NCBI RefSeq assembly: GCF_000787835.1
Contig: NZ_BBPP01000014.1
Span: forward strand, 108,548 to 165,126
DNA: 56,579 nt
From: Streptacidiphilus melanogenes
GTDB taxonomy: Bacteria > Actinomycetota > Actinomycetes > Streptomycetales > Streptomycetaceae
Reading direction: 5' to 3'
The number at the start of each line of letters is the position of its first letter. Within the stretch, counting starts at the first letter, position 1. Shown here piece by piece: positions 1 to 8,416 of this stretch. The position numbers and the translations under genes were made by a program. Below the pieces are notes generated by a model. That model was not told the origin of the DNA and made no database searches. It saw only the letters and a program-made list of their open reading frames with translations.

Positions 1-4
1 CCCA

Positions 5-50
5 CCGGGCGGCGGGGAGCAGGCCCTGGCGCCTGCTCCCCGCCGCCCGG
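5..50. terminator. Strong hairpin terminator at left edge
   Basis: A perfect 19-bp inverted repeat (arms 5-23 and 32-50) encloses an 8-nt loop (24-31). It lies directly before the glycosyltransferase start at 68 and there is no U-tract, as is usual in high-GC actinobacteria. It most likely terminates a gene that ends left of the window. Confidence 0.75.
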
Positions 51-67
51 GGATTGGCCCCACCGAC

Positions 68-1114
68 ATGAGCAGCGTCAGCGTCGTCGTCCCCTGCTAC
101 AAGTACGGCCACTACCTGGAGGACTGCGTCCGCAGCGTGCTCGACGAACAGCCGGGCGTCGACGTCCGGGTCCTGATCATCGACGACGCCTCCCCGGACG
201 ACTCCGCCGAGACCGCCCGCAAGCTCGCCGCGCAGGACGAGCGCATCGAGGTGCGGGTGCACGAGACCAACCGCGGGCACATCGCCACCTACAACGAGGG
301 CCTGCTGGAGTGGGCCGACGGGGACTACTGCGCCCTGCTCTCGGCCGACGACCGCCTGGTCCCCGGCGCGCTGAGCAGGGCCGCGGCCCTGTTGGACGCC
401 CACCCCGAGGCCGGCTTCGCCTACGGCCGCCCCCTCCACTTCCAGCACGGCCGCCCGCTGCCGGCCGCCCGCACCGGCAGCGGCGGCCAGGCCGTCTACC
501 CCGGCCACTGGTGGCTGGACCGCCGCTTCCGCGAGGGCACCGGCTGCATCACCTCCCCGGAGGTGGTCGTCCGCACCTCGCTCCAGCGCGAGGTCGGCGG
601 CTACGACCCCGAGCTGCCGCACGCGGGCGACATCGAGATGTGGATGCGCCTCGCCGCGCACGCCGACGTCGGCTATGTCAGCGGCGCGGACCAGGCCTAC
701 TACCGCGTCCACGGTCAGAACATGTCCACCACCGACTTCGGCGGCCAACTCGACGACCTGCGCCAGCGGCTGGTCGCCTACGACTCGGCCCTCGCCAAGT
801 GCGGCGACCGCCTGCCCGACGCGGAGCGCCTGCGCGAGACCGTCCACCGCAGGCTGGCCCGCTACGCGCTGCGCCGCGCCTACCGCGCCTACGACCGCGG
901 CCGCACCGCCGTCGTCCCCGTCGACGAACTGGTCGACTTCGCCCGCGCCTGCACCCCCGACGCGGACACCCTCCCCGAGTTCCGCGCCCTCCGTCTCCGC
1001 CGCCGCGTCGGCCCCACGGCCATGCCCTACCTGCAGCCCCTCGTCCTCTCCGCGCTCTACGAGCGCGGCCGCGAGTGGCTCTGGTGGCAGTCCTGGAAGC
1101 GCCGCGGCCTGTGA
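68..1114 (+). CDS. Family 2 glycosyltransferase
   Basis: This 348-residue protein has a GT-A fold of glycosyltransferase family 2 and probably adds one sugar to a lipid-linked polysaccharide repeat unit on the cytoplasmic face of the membrane. The N-terminus carries the nucleotide-binding strand VSVVVPCYKYGHY, the acidic pair in IIDDASPDD (residues 37-45) and the metal-binding SADD motif (92-95). A further acidic motif, GDIEMWMRLA, lies near residue 186. The C-terminal ~100 residues are Arg-rich and may contact the membrane or a partner. The ATG follows a terminator hairpin closely and has no clear Shine-Dalgarno, so the transcript may start right after the hairpin. The donor and acceptor sugars cannot be read from sequence. 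Wzz-like genes downstream place it in the exopolysaccharide locus. Confidence 0.88.
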   Translation: MSSVSVVVPCYKYGHYLEDCVRSVLDEQPGVDVRVLIIDDASPDDSAETARKLAAQDERIEVRVHETNRGHIATYNEGLLEWADGDYCALLSADDRLVPGALSRAAALLDAHPEAGFAYGRPLHFQHGRPLPAARTGSGGQAVYPGHWWLDRRFREGTGCITSPEVVVRTSLQREVGGYDPELPHAGDIEMWMRLAAHADVGYVSGADQAYYRVHGQNMSTTDFGGQLDDLRQRLVAYDSALAKCGDRLPDAERLRETVHRRLARYALRRAYRAYDRGRTAVVPVDELVDFARACTPDADTLPEFRALRLRRRVGPTAMPYLQPLVLSALYERGREWLWWQSWKRRGL

Positions 1115-1302
1115 ACCGATCAGCACTCCCCGCGCCGCCCACGCAGCGCTCCCCGCAGCGGCCGGCCGCACCCGCTGCTCCGGGCGCGTGCGTCCGGGCG
1201 AACCCGCCGGGGCGTTCCGCTGCACCGGCGGGCCTGCGTGAGCAGGGGTGGGTGAGCCAAGGTATCCGCTCGCTGGGCGGCGCCTGCCCCGGCGGGAAGG
1301 CG

Positions 1303-1944
1303 TCAGGCCGGGGCGAGGGCCGGGCGGCGGCGCTTGGCGCGGGTGAGGAGCCAGCGGTCGGTCCAGAGGGCGGCCGTGATGCCGCCGAAGGCGCCCAGCA
1401 TGGCGACGCCCACCAGGCCGCGGCTCTTCGTGCCGCTCAGCAGCGCCGCGTTCGGCGGGACCAGCACCGAGACGGTCATCCGGGCCGCGGACGGCACGTG
1501 CTCGCCGTTCTGGAGGGCGACGACGTGCGCCGTGTAGACGTCGATGACGCGCTGCGCCACGGCGTCCGCCGCGTTCGGGTCGGACTCGTCGGCGGTGATC
1601 TGCAGCGAGGGGATCAGGTACTGCGGCGTCGCGTTGGTGCCGCTGTTGCGCGGGGCCAGCGTGTAGACGCCGTGCACCCCGGCCGCCGCCAGCTCGGCCA
1701 GCCCGGCGGGCGTGCCGAGCTGCTGGACCACGTCGAAGGAGACGGTCGCCAGCGTGGGCTGGAGATTGGCGAGCTGGTTGGGCTGGTTGCCGGTGACCGG
1801 CGGCTTCAGCACGACCACCGCCGACGCGCGGTAGAGCTGGGTGGGCTTGAGCACGTGGTACGCGCCCGCGGCGGTCAGCAGCAGGGCGAGCAGCAGCACG
1901 TACCAGCGTCGGAGCAGGGCACCGACGAACGCTTCGGGCGACAC
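1303..1944 (-). CDS. Wzz-like chain-length determinant protein
   Basis: This 213-residue protein has the polysaccharide copolymerase layout: a short cytoplasmic N-terminus, one membrane helix at about residues 14-31, an extracytoplasmic domain of about 150 residues, a second membrane helix near 177-198, and a basic cytoplasmic tail. Wzz proteins set the chain length of Wzy-polymerised polysaccharides. There is no Walker-type BY-kinase domain. The GTG at 1944 is chosen because GAAGGA lies 8 nt upstream. The longer reading at 1983 lacks such a site and adds 13 residues without family support. It is divergent from the Wzz-Wzy fusion gene and convergent with the glycosyltransferase at 68-1114. 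GC-rich complementary segments around 1285-1312 may form its terminator. Confidence 0.82.
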   Translation of the reverse strand: MSPEAFVGALLRRWYVLLLALLLTAAGAYHVLKPTQLYRASAVVVLKPPVTGNQPNQLANLQPTLATVSFDVVQQLGTPAGLAELAAAGVHGVYTLAPRNSGTNATPQYLIPSLQITADESDPNAADAVAQRVIDVYTAHVVALQNGEHVPSAARMTVSVLVPPNAALLSGTKSRGLVGVAMLGAFGGITAALWTDRWLLTRAKRRRPALAPA

Positions 1945-2042
1945 GGGCTGTCCTTCCGTCAGGATCGATACTGCCAGTGCCACTTGACCACACGCCAGGC
2001 GATCGATGAGTCTGATCCCGACTTCCGGGGGGAGGAGCGACG

Positions 2043-4070
2043 GTGAGCCTCGCCGAGATCCTGGCGACCCTGCGCCGACGGTGGTACCTGGTGGTGCCGA
2101 TCTGCGTCTTCAGTCTGCTGGCGGGCGGCTATCTGTACCGGACCGTTCCGGTCAGTTACGAGTCCGAGAGCTCCATCAGCCTGCTCGACTCCACGGACGT
2201 GGCCAAGCTGGCGCCGACCTTCGGCAATCCGATCTCCAACGCGGGCGGGCCGCTGATCGTCACCGCCGACGTGCTGATCCGCACGCTGCAGTCCGCGGAC
2301 GCGGCCCGCTCGCTGCAGGACCTCGGCGTCACCGACACCTACAAGGTCGGCTTCGCCGTCGACGCCCCCGGACCGCTGCTGACGCTGAGCGTGACCGGCG
2401 TCGGCCGGACCCGGGTGCTGGACGAGACGACCACGCTCACCCGATTCGCGGGTCAGCAGCTGCACGCGCTCCAGCTCCAGGCGGACGTGCCCGCGGCGTT
2501 CCAGGTGCAGTCCACGCCCGTCGTCCTGCCGCAACAGCCCGTCTCCCAGCTCAAGACGAAGATGCAGGACGTCGCCGGAACCATCATCGTCGGGTTCACC
2601 AGCGCATTCCTGCTCTGCTTCGTCGTGGACGCCTTCGCCCGCGCCCGGCGCGCCCGCCGCGGCGGGGAGTCCCGGGTCACCGCTCCCGCACCACGCCGCC
2701 GAGGGCTGCTGCACCGCCCCTTGGACGCGACCGCCGTGCTGACGGTCTACCTGTACCTGGCGCTGTTCATCCCCTCCAACCTGGCCGTGCCCGCGCTCGG
2801 CGGGGTGGGGACGCCCGCGAACGTCTTCGCGCTGCTCGGCCTGCTGTGGTTCCTCGCCTCCTGGCTCGGCGGCCGGATCACCGCGCCCGCCGGGACGCGC
2901 TCGGCGCGGCTGGCGATGTGCGTGCTCGCGGCGGCGGTGCTGCTCAGCTACATCGCCGACGCCGCCAGGGACAGCTCGCACGAGGAACAGCTCGGCGCCG
3001 ACCGGGGCGTGATCGGCCTGCTGGTCTGGGTGGGCCTGGTGGTGCTCACCACGGCCGGGATCCAGGACCGGGGCCGGCTGGAGGTGCTGATGCGCCGTCT
3101 GGTCGTGCTCGGCGCCGTCGTGGCGGCCCTCGGCTACTACGACTTCTTCTCCGGGACCAACATCGCCGACTCGATCCAGATCCCTGGTCTGCACGCGAGC
3201 GTGTCCGGGATCGAGGCGATGGACCGCGGCGACTTCGTCCGGCCCCGCTCGACGACGGCGCAACCGCTGGAGTTCGGCGGGATGCTGGCGATCCTGCTGC
3301 CCTTCGCGATCCACCAGGCCCTCGACCCGGTCCGGCGCGGGCAGCGGCTGTGGCGCCGCTGGGCGCCCGTCGCGCTGATGGCGGGCGCGCTGCCGCTGAC
3401 CGTCTCGCGCACCTCCATCATCGGCGCGGCGCTGATCGCGCTGGTGATGCTGCCGCGCTGGAAGCCGCAGCGGCGCTGGACCTCGATCGCGGTGATCGGC
3501 GTCGGCGTCGCCGGACTCAAAGTGGTGATCCCCGGCCTGATCGGGACCATCATCAACCTCTTCTCCAGCTTCCTGTCCAACTCCGACAGCAGCACCCAGG
3601 CGCGGACGGTGAAGTACGCCGAGATCGTCCCCTACCTGGAGCAACGCCCGTTGTTCGGGCGCGGGTTCGGCACCTTCACGCCGGACCTGTACTTCTACAC
3701 CGACAACCAGTACATGCTGATCCTGGCCGAGATGGGCGGGCTCGGCCTGGTCGCGCTGCTCGTGCTCTGCCTCACCGGGATGCACCACGGTGGCACGATC
3801 CGGCGGCTCACCCGCCGCGAGTCGGACCGGGAGCTCGGCCAGGCGTTCTTCGCCTCCTCGGTCGTGACGCTGGTGATCAGCGCGACCTTCGACTCGCTGA
3901 GCTTCCCCATGTTCGCGGGCGTCTTCTTCCTGCTGCTCGGCGCGGGCGGCCGCTACGCCGCGTTCGTCCGCGCCGAGGCCGCGTCCCGCGACTCCTTTGT
4001 CGCAGATCCTGACCCCGACGTCTCCGTTCCGCCGTCGGCCTCGGCCGAACCCGTTCTCGTGGAGGCCTGA
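2043..4070 (+). CDS. Wzz domain fused to O-antigen polymerase-like domain
   Basis: This 675-residue membrane protein joins two functions normally on separate chains. Residues 1-200 resemble a Wzz chain-length protein: helix near 13-31, a beta-rich extracytoplasmic stretch, and a second helix near 177-198. After a basic linker (about 200-235) come about ten hydrophobic helices with a large loop, typical of Wzy/WaaL O-antigen polymerase or ligase proteins. The region around residues 485-590 with RPLFGRGFGTFTPD and DNQYMLILAEMG is like the conserved C-terminal part of that family. GTG at 2043 is preceded by GGGGGAGGAG. A TTGACC at 1984-1989 could be its -35 element, although the -10 is weak. The stop overlaps the next gene by one base, so the two are translationally coupled. 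Whether it polymerises or ligates is not decidable here. Confidence 0.85.
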   Translation: MSLAEILATLRRRWYLVVPICVFSLLAGGYLYRTVPVSYESESSISLLDSTDVAKLAPTFGNPISNAGGPLIVTADVLIRTLQSADAARSLQDLGVTDTYKVGFAVDAPGPLLTLSVTGVGRTRVLDETTTLTRFAGQQLHALQLQADVPAAFQVQSTPVVLPQQPVSQLKTKMQDVAGTIIVGFTSAFLLCFVVDAFARARRARRGGESRVTAPAPRRRGLLHRPLDATAVLTVYLYLALFIPSNLAVPALGGVGTPANVFALLGLLWFLASWLGGRITAPAGTRSARLAMCVLAAAVLLSYIADAARDSSHEEQLGADRGVIGLLVWVGLVVLTTAGIQDRGRLEVLMRRLVVLGAVVAALGYYDFFSGTNIADSIQIPGLHASVSGIEAMDRGDFVRPRSTTAQPLEFGGMLAILLPFAIHQALDPVRRGQRLWRRWAPVALMAGALPLTVSRTSIIGAALIALVMLPRWKPQRRWTSIAVIGVGVAGLKVVIPGLIGTIINLFSSFLSNSDSSTQARTVKYAEIVPYLEQRPLFGRGFGTFTPDLYFYTDNQYMLILAEMGGLGLVALLVLCLTGMHHGGTIRRLTRRESDRELGQAFFASSVVTLVISATFDSLSFPMFAGVFFLLLGAGGRYAAFVRAEAASRDSFVADPDPDVSVPPSASAEPVLVEA

Positions 4071-5011
4071 TGACCCCGACCCCCGCAGCGCCCGTGGCCG
4101 TGGTGGCCGTCACCTGGAACAGCCAGGCCGTGCTGCCCGGCTTCCTCGCTGCGCTGCCCGAGGCCATGGGGGGCACCGAGTGGCGACTGGTGGTGGCGGA
4201 TAACGACTCCGCCGACGACACCGTGGCCGTGATCGAGGAGCAGGCCCCCGAGGCCACCGTCGTCCAGACCGGCCGCAACGCCGGCTACGCCGCCGGGATC
4301 AACGCCGCGCTGGCGGCCGCGGCGCAGTGGCCCGGTGGCCACGGCCCCGTCCTGGTCTGCAACCCCGACATCCGGATGGAGCCCGGCTGCGCCCGGATCC
4401 TCCTGGACGCGCTGGACGTGCCGCTGCCGGACGGCTCCAGCGTCGGCATCGCGGTGCCGCGGCTGGTCGACGAGGACGGCACCGTGGCGTACTCGCTGCG
4501 GCGCGAGTCCAGCGTCACCCGGGCGCTGGGCGAGGCGCTGATCGGCAACCGCAGGGCGGGGCGTTTCCCGCGCTGGAGCGAGCTGGTCACCGATCCGGCC
4601 GCGTACGCTGCCCCCACCCGCGCCGACTGGGCGACAGGCGCGCTGCTCGCGCTCTCCCGGGCCTGTGCGGACGCCTGCGGGGCCTGGGACGAGTCCTTCT
4701 TCCTCTACTCCGAGGAGACGGAGTACTGCCTGCGCGCTCGCGACCTGGGCTTCGCCACCCGCCTCGTTCCCGAGGCCGTCGCCTCGCACCTGGGCGGCGA
4801 CTCCAAGGTCTCGCCCCGTCTGTGGACGCTGCTCACCCTCAACCGCGTCCGCCTCTTCCGCCGCCGCAACAACGCCGCCGCGTCGGCCGCGTTCCACGCG
4901 GCCGTCCTCCTGCGCGAACTCTCCCGCGCCGCCCTGGCCCGCCCCCAGAGCCGCATGGCCGCCCGGGCCCTGCTGTCCCCGGCCAAGCTCCGGGAGACAC
5001 CAGGGCCATGA
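4070..5011 (+). CDS. Family 2 glycosyltransferase, rhamnosyltransferase-like
   Basis: This 313-residue GT2 enzyme resembles bacterial rhamnosyltransferases. It starts with VAVVAVTWNSQ, has the acidic VADNDSADDT segment near residue 44, the NPDIRMEPG metal-binding region near residue 100, and a catalytic-type ETEYCLRARDLGF segment near residue 220. The ATG overlaps the TGA of the Wzz-Wzy fusion by one base, which implies coupled translation and a shared role in building or exporting the same polymer. The C-terminus is basic and alanine-rich. The sugar specificity is inferred only from family similarity. Confidence 0.88.
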   Translation: MTPTPAAPVAVVAVTWNSQAVLPGFLAALPEAMGGTEWRLVVADNDSADDTVAVIEEQAPEATVVQTGRNAGYAAGINAALAAAAQWPGGHGPVLVCNPDIRMEPGCARILLDALDVPLPDGSSVGIAVPRLVDEDGTVAYSLRRESSVTRALGEALIGNRRAGRFPRWSELVTDPAAYAAPTRADWATGALLALSRACADACGAWDESFFLYSEETEYCLRARDLGFATRLVPEAVASHLGGDSKVSPRLWTLLTLNRVRLFRRRNNAAASAAFHAAVLLRELSRAALARPQSRMAARALLSPAKLRETPGP

Positions 5012-5313
5012 GACGCGCCCCGTCGGGCGGGAACCCCCGCCGGAGGGAACGCGCCGACGCTGCGGCCCAGCCGCCGACGGCGACGATCCTCACTGCGCCG
5101 GGGTTGGCCTCCGACGTGAGGCCCGCCTTCGGGCCGGGGCGGGGAGGGGCGATCCGCCGCCGCCCCTGCCCACCTGCGTGCGGGCGTCCGAGGCTCACGC
5201 CTCCGACCGGTCGCCGACGGGCCCTCGCCGGGCGTTCGGCCCCGGAGGCCCCGCGCGTCTCCGGGGACGGCTCCGGGCCCCGGGGCCTCCGTTCCGGGGC
5301 CCCGCTCCGCGGG
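5012..5313. other. Intergenic region with convergent terminator
   Basis: This 302-bp gap separates two convergent genes. A 10-bp inverted repeat (5244-5253 and 5281-5290) with smaller GC-rich pairings inside the loop probably serves as a terminator for both strands. The remaining sequence is GC-rich, and the long reading frames across it have atypical composition. I see no gene in it. Confidence 0.55.
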
Positions 5314-6303
5314 TCAGTGCGGCTTGCGGCAGATCATCGCGGTGAAGTCGTGGCCCAGTTCGGGCAGCGCCTTGTCCTCGAAGGCGAAGCAGAGGTCCAG
5401 CAGGTCCGTCGTCTCGGCGTCGTCGGTGAGGAAGTTGTGGGCGATGCCCGAGAGGGCGATGTGCAGGACCGTGCCGCCGTACGGGCGTTCCTCGACCACG
5501 TCGAAGACGCGGCGCAGGCCCGGGAGGAGGGCGGCGGCGTCGACCGCCTCGGAGGGGTCGTCGAGGACCATCGACATGCGGCTCGGGCGGATCACCCGGT
5601 GCTTGGTGCGGCCGTCGGCGAGACGTCGGCGAGAGGCCGGGAGCTGCGCCAGCAGCTCGTTCGCGGCGGCGAGCTGGGCGTCCGTCCACTGGAATCGCGT
5701 CGGGCCGACGAACTCGTCGACGACCAGCAGCCCGTCGGGGTGCAGGAGTTCGGCCAGGCGTGGCAGGGTCGCGTCCAACTCGGCGAAGTGGTGGAGCGAC
5801 TGGAGCCCGAGCAGCACGTCGAAGCGCTCGCCCTGCCGGGTCATCTCCTGGACGTCGGCGACGCGGAAGCGCAGCACCTCCGCGAGGTCCGCCTCGGCCG
5901 CCGCCTCGGTGGCGAACTCGATGCGCTGCGGGGCGACATCCACGCCCTCCAGCCGGGCGAACGCCCCGGTACGGGCCCACAGGATCTCGTTGCCGCCGGT
6001 CCCGCAGCCGAGGGAGAGGCCGTGCAGGCCGGTCCGCGGCGCGAAGTGCGGGGCGAAGTGCGAACGGGCCACGTACTGCGGGAAGGTGAGGTCCGCGTCG
6101 CCCGTCATCAGACGGTTCCATCGCCGGATCACGGCGGGTATCGCCCACCACTCCGTCATCGACGGCGCGACCTCCGACCAGTGCTCCACGACCCGGCGGC
6201 TGCCGCGCACCTTGAGTTTCGCCAGCACCGGGTCCAGGTCGAGCCGGCGCACCTTGCGCAGCAGCCGGTCGGCGTCGTGACGGTTGACCAGGTTGTTCAG
6301 CAT
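5314..6303 (-). CDS. Class I SAM-dependent methyltransferase
   Basis: This 329-residue protein has the Rossmann-type SAM-binding fold. Motif I is LSLGCGTGG (residues 96-104), the motif II acidic residue sits in LEGVDV (118-123), and motif IV is DVLLGLQSLHH (162-172). The frame stays open far upstream, but the ATG at 6303 fits: it overlaps the preceding glycosyltransferase stop by 7 bases and gives a compact family-sized protein. It is the last gene of the long minus-strand polysaccharide run, so a role in methylating a sugar (for example capping or decorating the chain) is a reasonable inference. The acceptor is unknown. Confidence 0.85.
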   Translation of the reverse strand: MLNNLVNRHDADRLLRKVRRLDLDPVLAKLKVRGSRRVVEHWSEVAPSMTEWWAIPAVIRRWNRLMTGDADLTFPQYVARSHFAPHFAPRTGLHGLSLGCGTGGNEILWARTGAFARLEGVDVAPQRIEFATEAAAEADLAEVLRFRVADVQEMTRQGERFDVLLGLQSLHHFAELDATLPRLAELLHPDGLLVVDEFVGPTRFQWTDAQLAAANELLAQLPASRRRLADGRTKHRVIRPSRMSMVLDDPSEAVDAAALLPGLRRVFDVVEERPYGGTVLHIALSGIAHNFLTDDAETTDLLDLCFAFEDKALPELGHDFTAMICRKPH

Positions 6304-7109
6304 GCGTCCCTCCAGTCGGAGAAGAAACTCGCGGGGTTGACCAGGTAGCGCACGGTCGCCTCGGGGACGTGCCGGACGCGGTGGCGGCGGGCATAGCGGC
6401 GGATCATTTCCCAGTCCTCGCGCGGCAGCACCTCCGGACGCCGCCGCAGGCGGCTGAAGTGCAGCGCCGGGGTGCGGCGGGCGACGAAGGCGTTGGTGTC
6501 CAGGAACGCCTCGTGCGCGGCGCGGCGCCGGTCGAACGGCACCGACAGCACGTCGTGGTCGCGACCGTCCGGCAGCACGCGCCGCAGCGCGGTGTAGACG
6601 CCGTCGGCGGCGGGGGAGCCGTCCCGCCCGGTGAGGGCGGCCAGCGCCCGGCTCAGGTGGTCGGGCTCCCAGAGGTTGTCGTCGTCCAGGAACGCCACAT
6701 AGCGCGAACGGGTCAGCCGCACCCCGACGTTGCGCACGATCCCCGCCACGCCGATGTTCCGGGCCAGTGAGACGGCGAACAGGCGCGGGTCGTCGGGCAG
6801 TTCGGGCAGGCCAGCGCCGTCGTCGACGACGATGACCACCTGGTCGGGGACACTCTGCGCGAGGGCGGAGGCGATGGCGGCGCGCAGCGGCTCGGGACGC
6901 CGGTGGGTGGCGATCACCGTCGCGACCAGCCCTTCCGGGGGCCTGCGGAGCTGGGCGGCCAGCCGGCGCACCTCGGCGTCCTCGAAGCAGCGCAGCGGGA
7001 TCGACCCCGGGGCGAGGAGGAGCTTGTTGCGCCATTCGAACAGCACCATCCAGCCGAAGCGCCGCTTCAGCGGCTCCCACAGCAGGCGGCGTGCGGTCGG
7101 GCGGGGCAC
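6297..7109 (-). CDS. Family 2 glycosyltransferase
   Basis: This 270-residue GT2 enzyme has an N-terminal extension of about 60 residues before the GT-A core. The core opens at VATVIATHRRPEPLR, has the VIVVDDGAG nucleotide-binding acidic pair, and the metal-binding FLDDDNLWEPDHL segment near residue 142. The C-terminal part contains PREDWEMIRRYA, a typical ED motif position. The gene lies between the secreted beta-helix protein and the methyltransferase, and its stop overlaps the methyltransferase start. It probably adds one sugar of the repeat unit. Confidence 0.86.
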   Translation of the reverse strand: MPRPTARRLLWEPLKRRFGWMVLFEWRNKLLLAPGSIPLRCFEDAEVRRLAAQLRRPPEGLVATVIATHRRPEPLRAAIASALAQSVPDQVVIVVDDGAGLPELPDDPRLFAVSLARNIGVAGIVRNVGVRLTRSRYVAFLDDDNLWEPDHLSRALAALTGRDGSPAADGVYTALRRVLPDGRDHDVLSVPFDRRRAAHEAFLDTNAFVARRTPALHFSRLRRRPEVLPREDWEMIRRYARRHRVRHVPEATVRYLVNPASFFSDWRDAC

Positions 7110-7127
7110 GTGCGGTCTTCCTTCCGG

Positions 7128-8315
7128 TCAGGAGGAGGGCGGGGGGACGGGCGTTCCGTCGGAGAGGCGGTTGCCGCTCCACTGGTTGCCCGACCCCGCG
7201 CCGTTCCACGCGGTCGCGGTCCCGTAGGCGCCGCAGGAGGGGTGGTACTGGGTGGAGAAGAGGTTGTCGGCGACAGTGATGCCGGTGGCCCCGGCACCGC
7301 CCCCGTAGAGCGCGTAGGCGCCGCCCGCCAGCCAGTTGTGCTCGACGACCGTGTTGTGGACGGTGGCCGAGTCCGCGTACAGGCCGATGCTGGCGGACGC
7401 GCCCTGGGTGATGCCCACCGGGTTCAGCAGCGTGTTGTTGCGGATCACCAGCGCGCCCGCGCCGCCGCCGTCGCTGATGACCGCGTCCGCGTGCTGCCAC
7501 TCGCCGCCGGCGTTCACGAAGGGCCGGATGTCGTGCACGTAGTTGTCGTGCAGGTAGCCCTGGCCCATCGACAGCGCGTTGCCGAAGACGGAGATGTCGC
7601 TCCAGCCGACCTCGACGGAGCTGGTGCCCATGTTGGACACGGCGTAGTCCTCCCCGCCGTTGTCCGGCCCCTTGCCGGGGACGCCGGTGATCGTGGAGTG
7701 CAGGACGCGCAGACCGTGGTGCCCCGGACGGAGGTTGACGCCCCACCAGTTGCTGGAGGTGATCCGGCTGTCGACGACGGTCACGTCGTCGGCGTACACG
7801 TCCAGGGAGCCGGTGATGTCCCAACCGCGGATCACGGTGCCGTTGGTGGTGATGTCGGTGGTGGCTCCCGGAAGATGATGAGGTGTCAGCGTGATGCGCG
7901 GGCCGGTGCTCGACGCGTCGGGGAAGCCGCAGGCGGTGGGGGAGGCGCAGCCACCGGCCGGGAGCGCGGTGCCCTGCGGCCCGGTACCGGACGTTCCCGA
8001 GGCCGACCCGCTCGGCTTCGGCGAGCCGGACGAGGAGCCGGAGGCGGACGCGGACGCCCCGGGAGTTGGCGAGGAGGAGGCCCCGGGCGAGGTGCTCCCG
8101 CCGGGTAACGAGTCGCCGCCGCTGCGGCAGTGGGCGGCTCCGCCCGTCGGCGTCGCGGCGGGGGAGCAGTCGGCGGCGTTCCGTCCGGCGGTGCTGGAAC
8201 AGGCGGCCTCGACGGCCAGGACGAGCAGCCCGACGACCACACCGATCAGGAGCACCCGGCGAAGGCTCGGGCCGGGCCGGGCCGGTCTGCCGGGAGGGGC
8301 GGGGCTCAGGGACAT
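7128..8315 (-). CDS. Secreted right-handed parallel beta-helix protein
   Basis: This 395-residue protein has one N-terminal hydrophobic helix (RVLLIGVVVGLLVLAVEAA, about residues 19-37), then a Ser/Gly/Pro-rich low-complexity linker to about residue 130. The C-terminal domain repeats short strands such as GTVIRGWDITGS, DDVTVVDSRITS, LVIRNNTLLNP, HNTVVEHNWLAGG and ITVADNLFST. This is the signature of a right-handed parallel beta-helix, the fold of pectate lyases, polysaccharide epimerases and phage-type depolymerases. It sits inside the polysaccharide operon, so it likely binds, trims or epimerises the exported polymer outside the membrane. Catalytic residues are not identifiable by eye. It could equally be a structural surface protein. 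Confidence 0.82.
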   Translation of the reverse strand: MSLSPAPPGRPARPGPSLRRVLLIGVVVGLLVLAVEAACSSTAGRNAADCSPAATPTGGAAHCRSGGDSLPGGSTSPGASSSPTPGASASASGSSSGSPKPSGSASGTSGTGPQGTALPAGGCASPTACGFPDASSTGPRITLTPHHLPGATTDITTNGTVIRGWDITGSLDVYADDVTVVDSRITSSNWWGVNLRPGHHGLRVLHSTITGVPGKGPDNGGEDYAVSNMGTSSVEVGWSDISVFGNALSMGQGYLHDNYVHDIRPFVNAGGEWQHADAVISDGGGAGALVIRNNTLLNPVGITQGASASIGLYADSATVHNTVVEHNWLAGGAYALYGGGAGATGITVADNLFSTQYHPSCGAYGTATAWNGAGSGNQWSGNRLSDGTPVPPPSS

Positions 8316-8416
8316 CGGGATCTCCTCGCATCGGGGCGAGCGGGTGACGGCGGGCGGGCTGGGACTGGCTGGTTCCGGCTGGACCGGGTGTCATGGGAGC
8401 GGCGTGAGCGCCGCGT

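Noticed and set aside
1959-3788. 609-residue minus-strand frame
   Set aside because: It is antisense to the Wzz-Wzy gene, rich in His/Gln/Asp/Arg as typical of antisense high-GC frames, and has no motif.
5314-8394. 1026-residue open frame on the minus strand
   Set aside because: Only its last 329 residues (5314-6303) are protein-like. The rest is a shadow of the glycosyltransferase and beta-helix genes in other frames.
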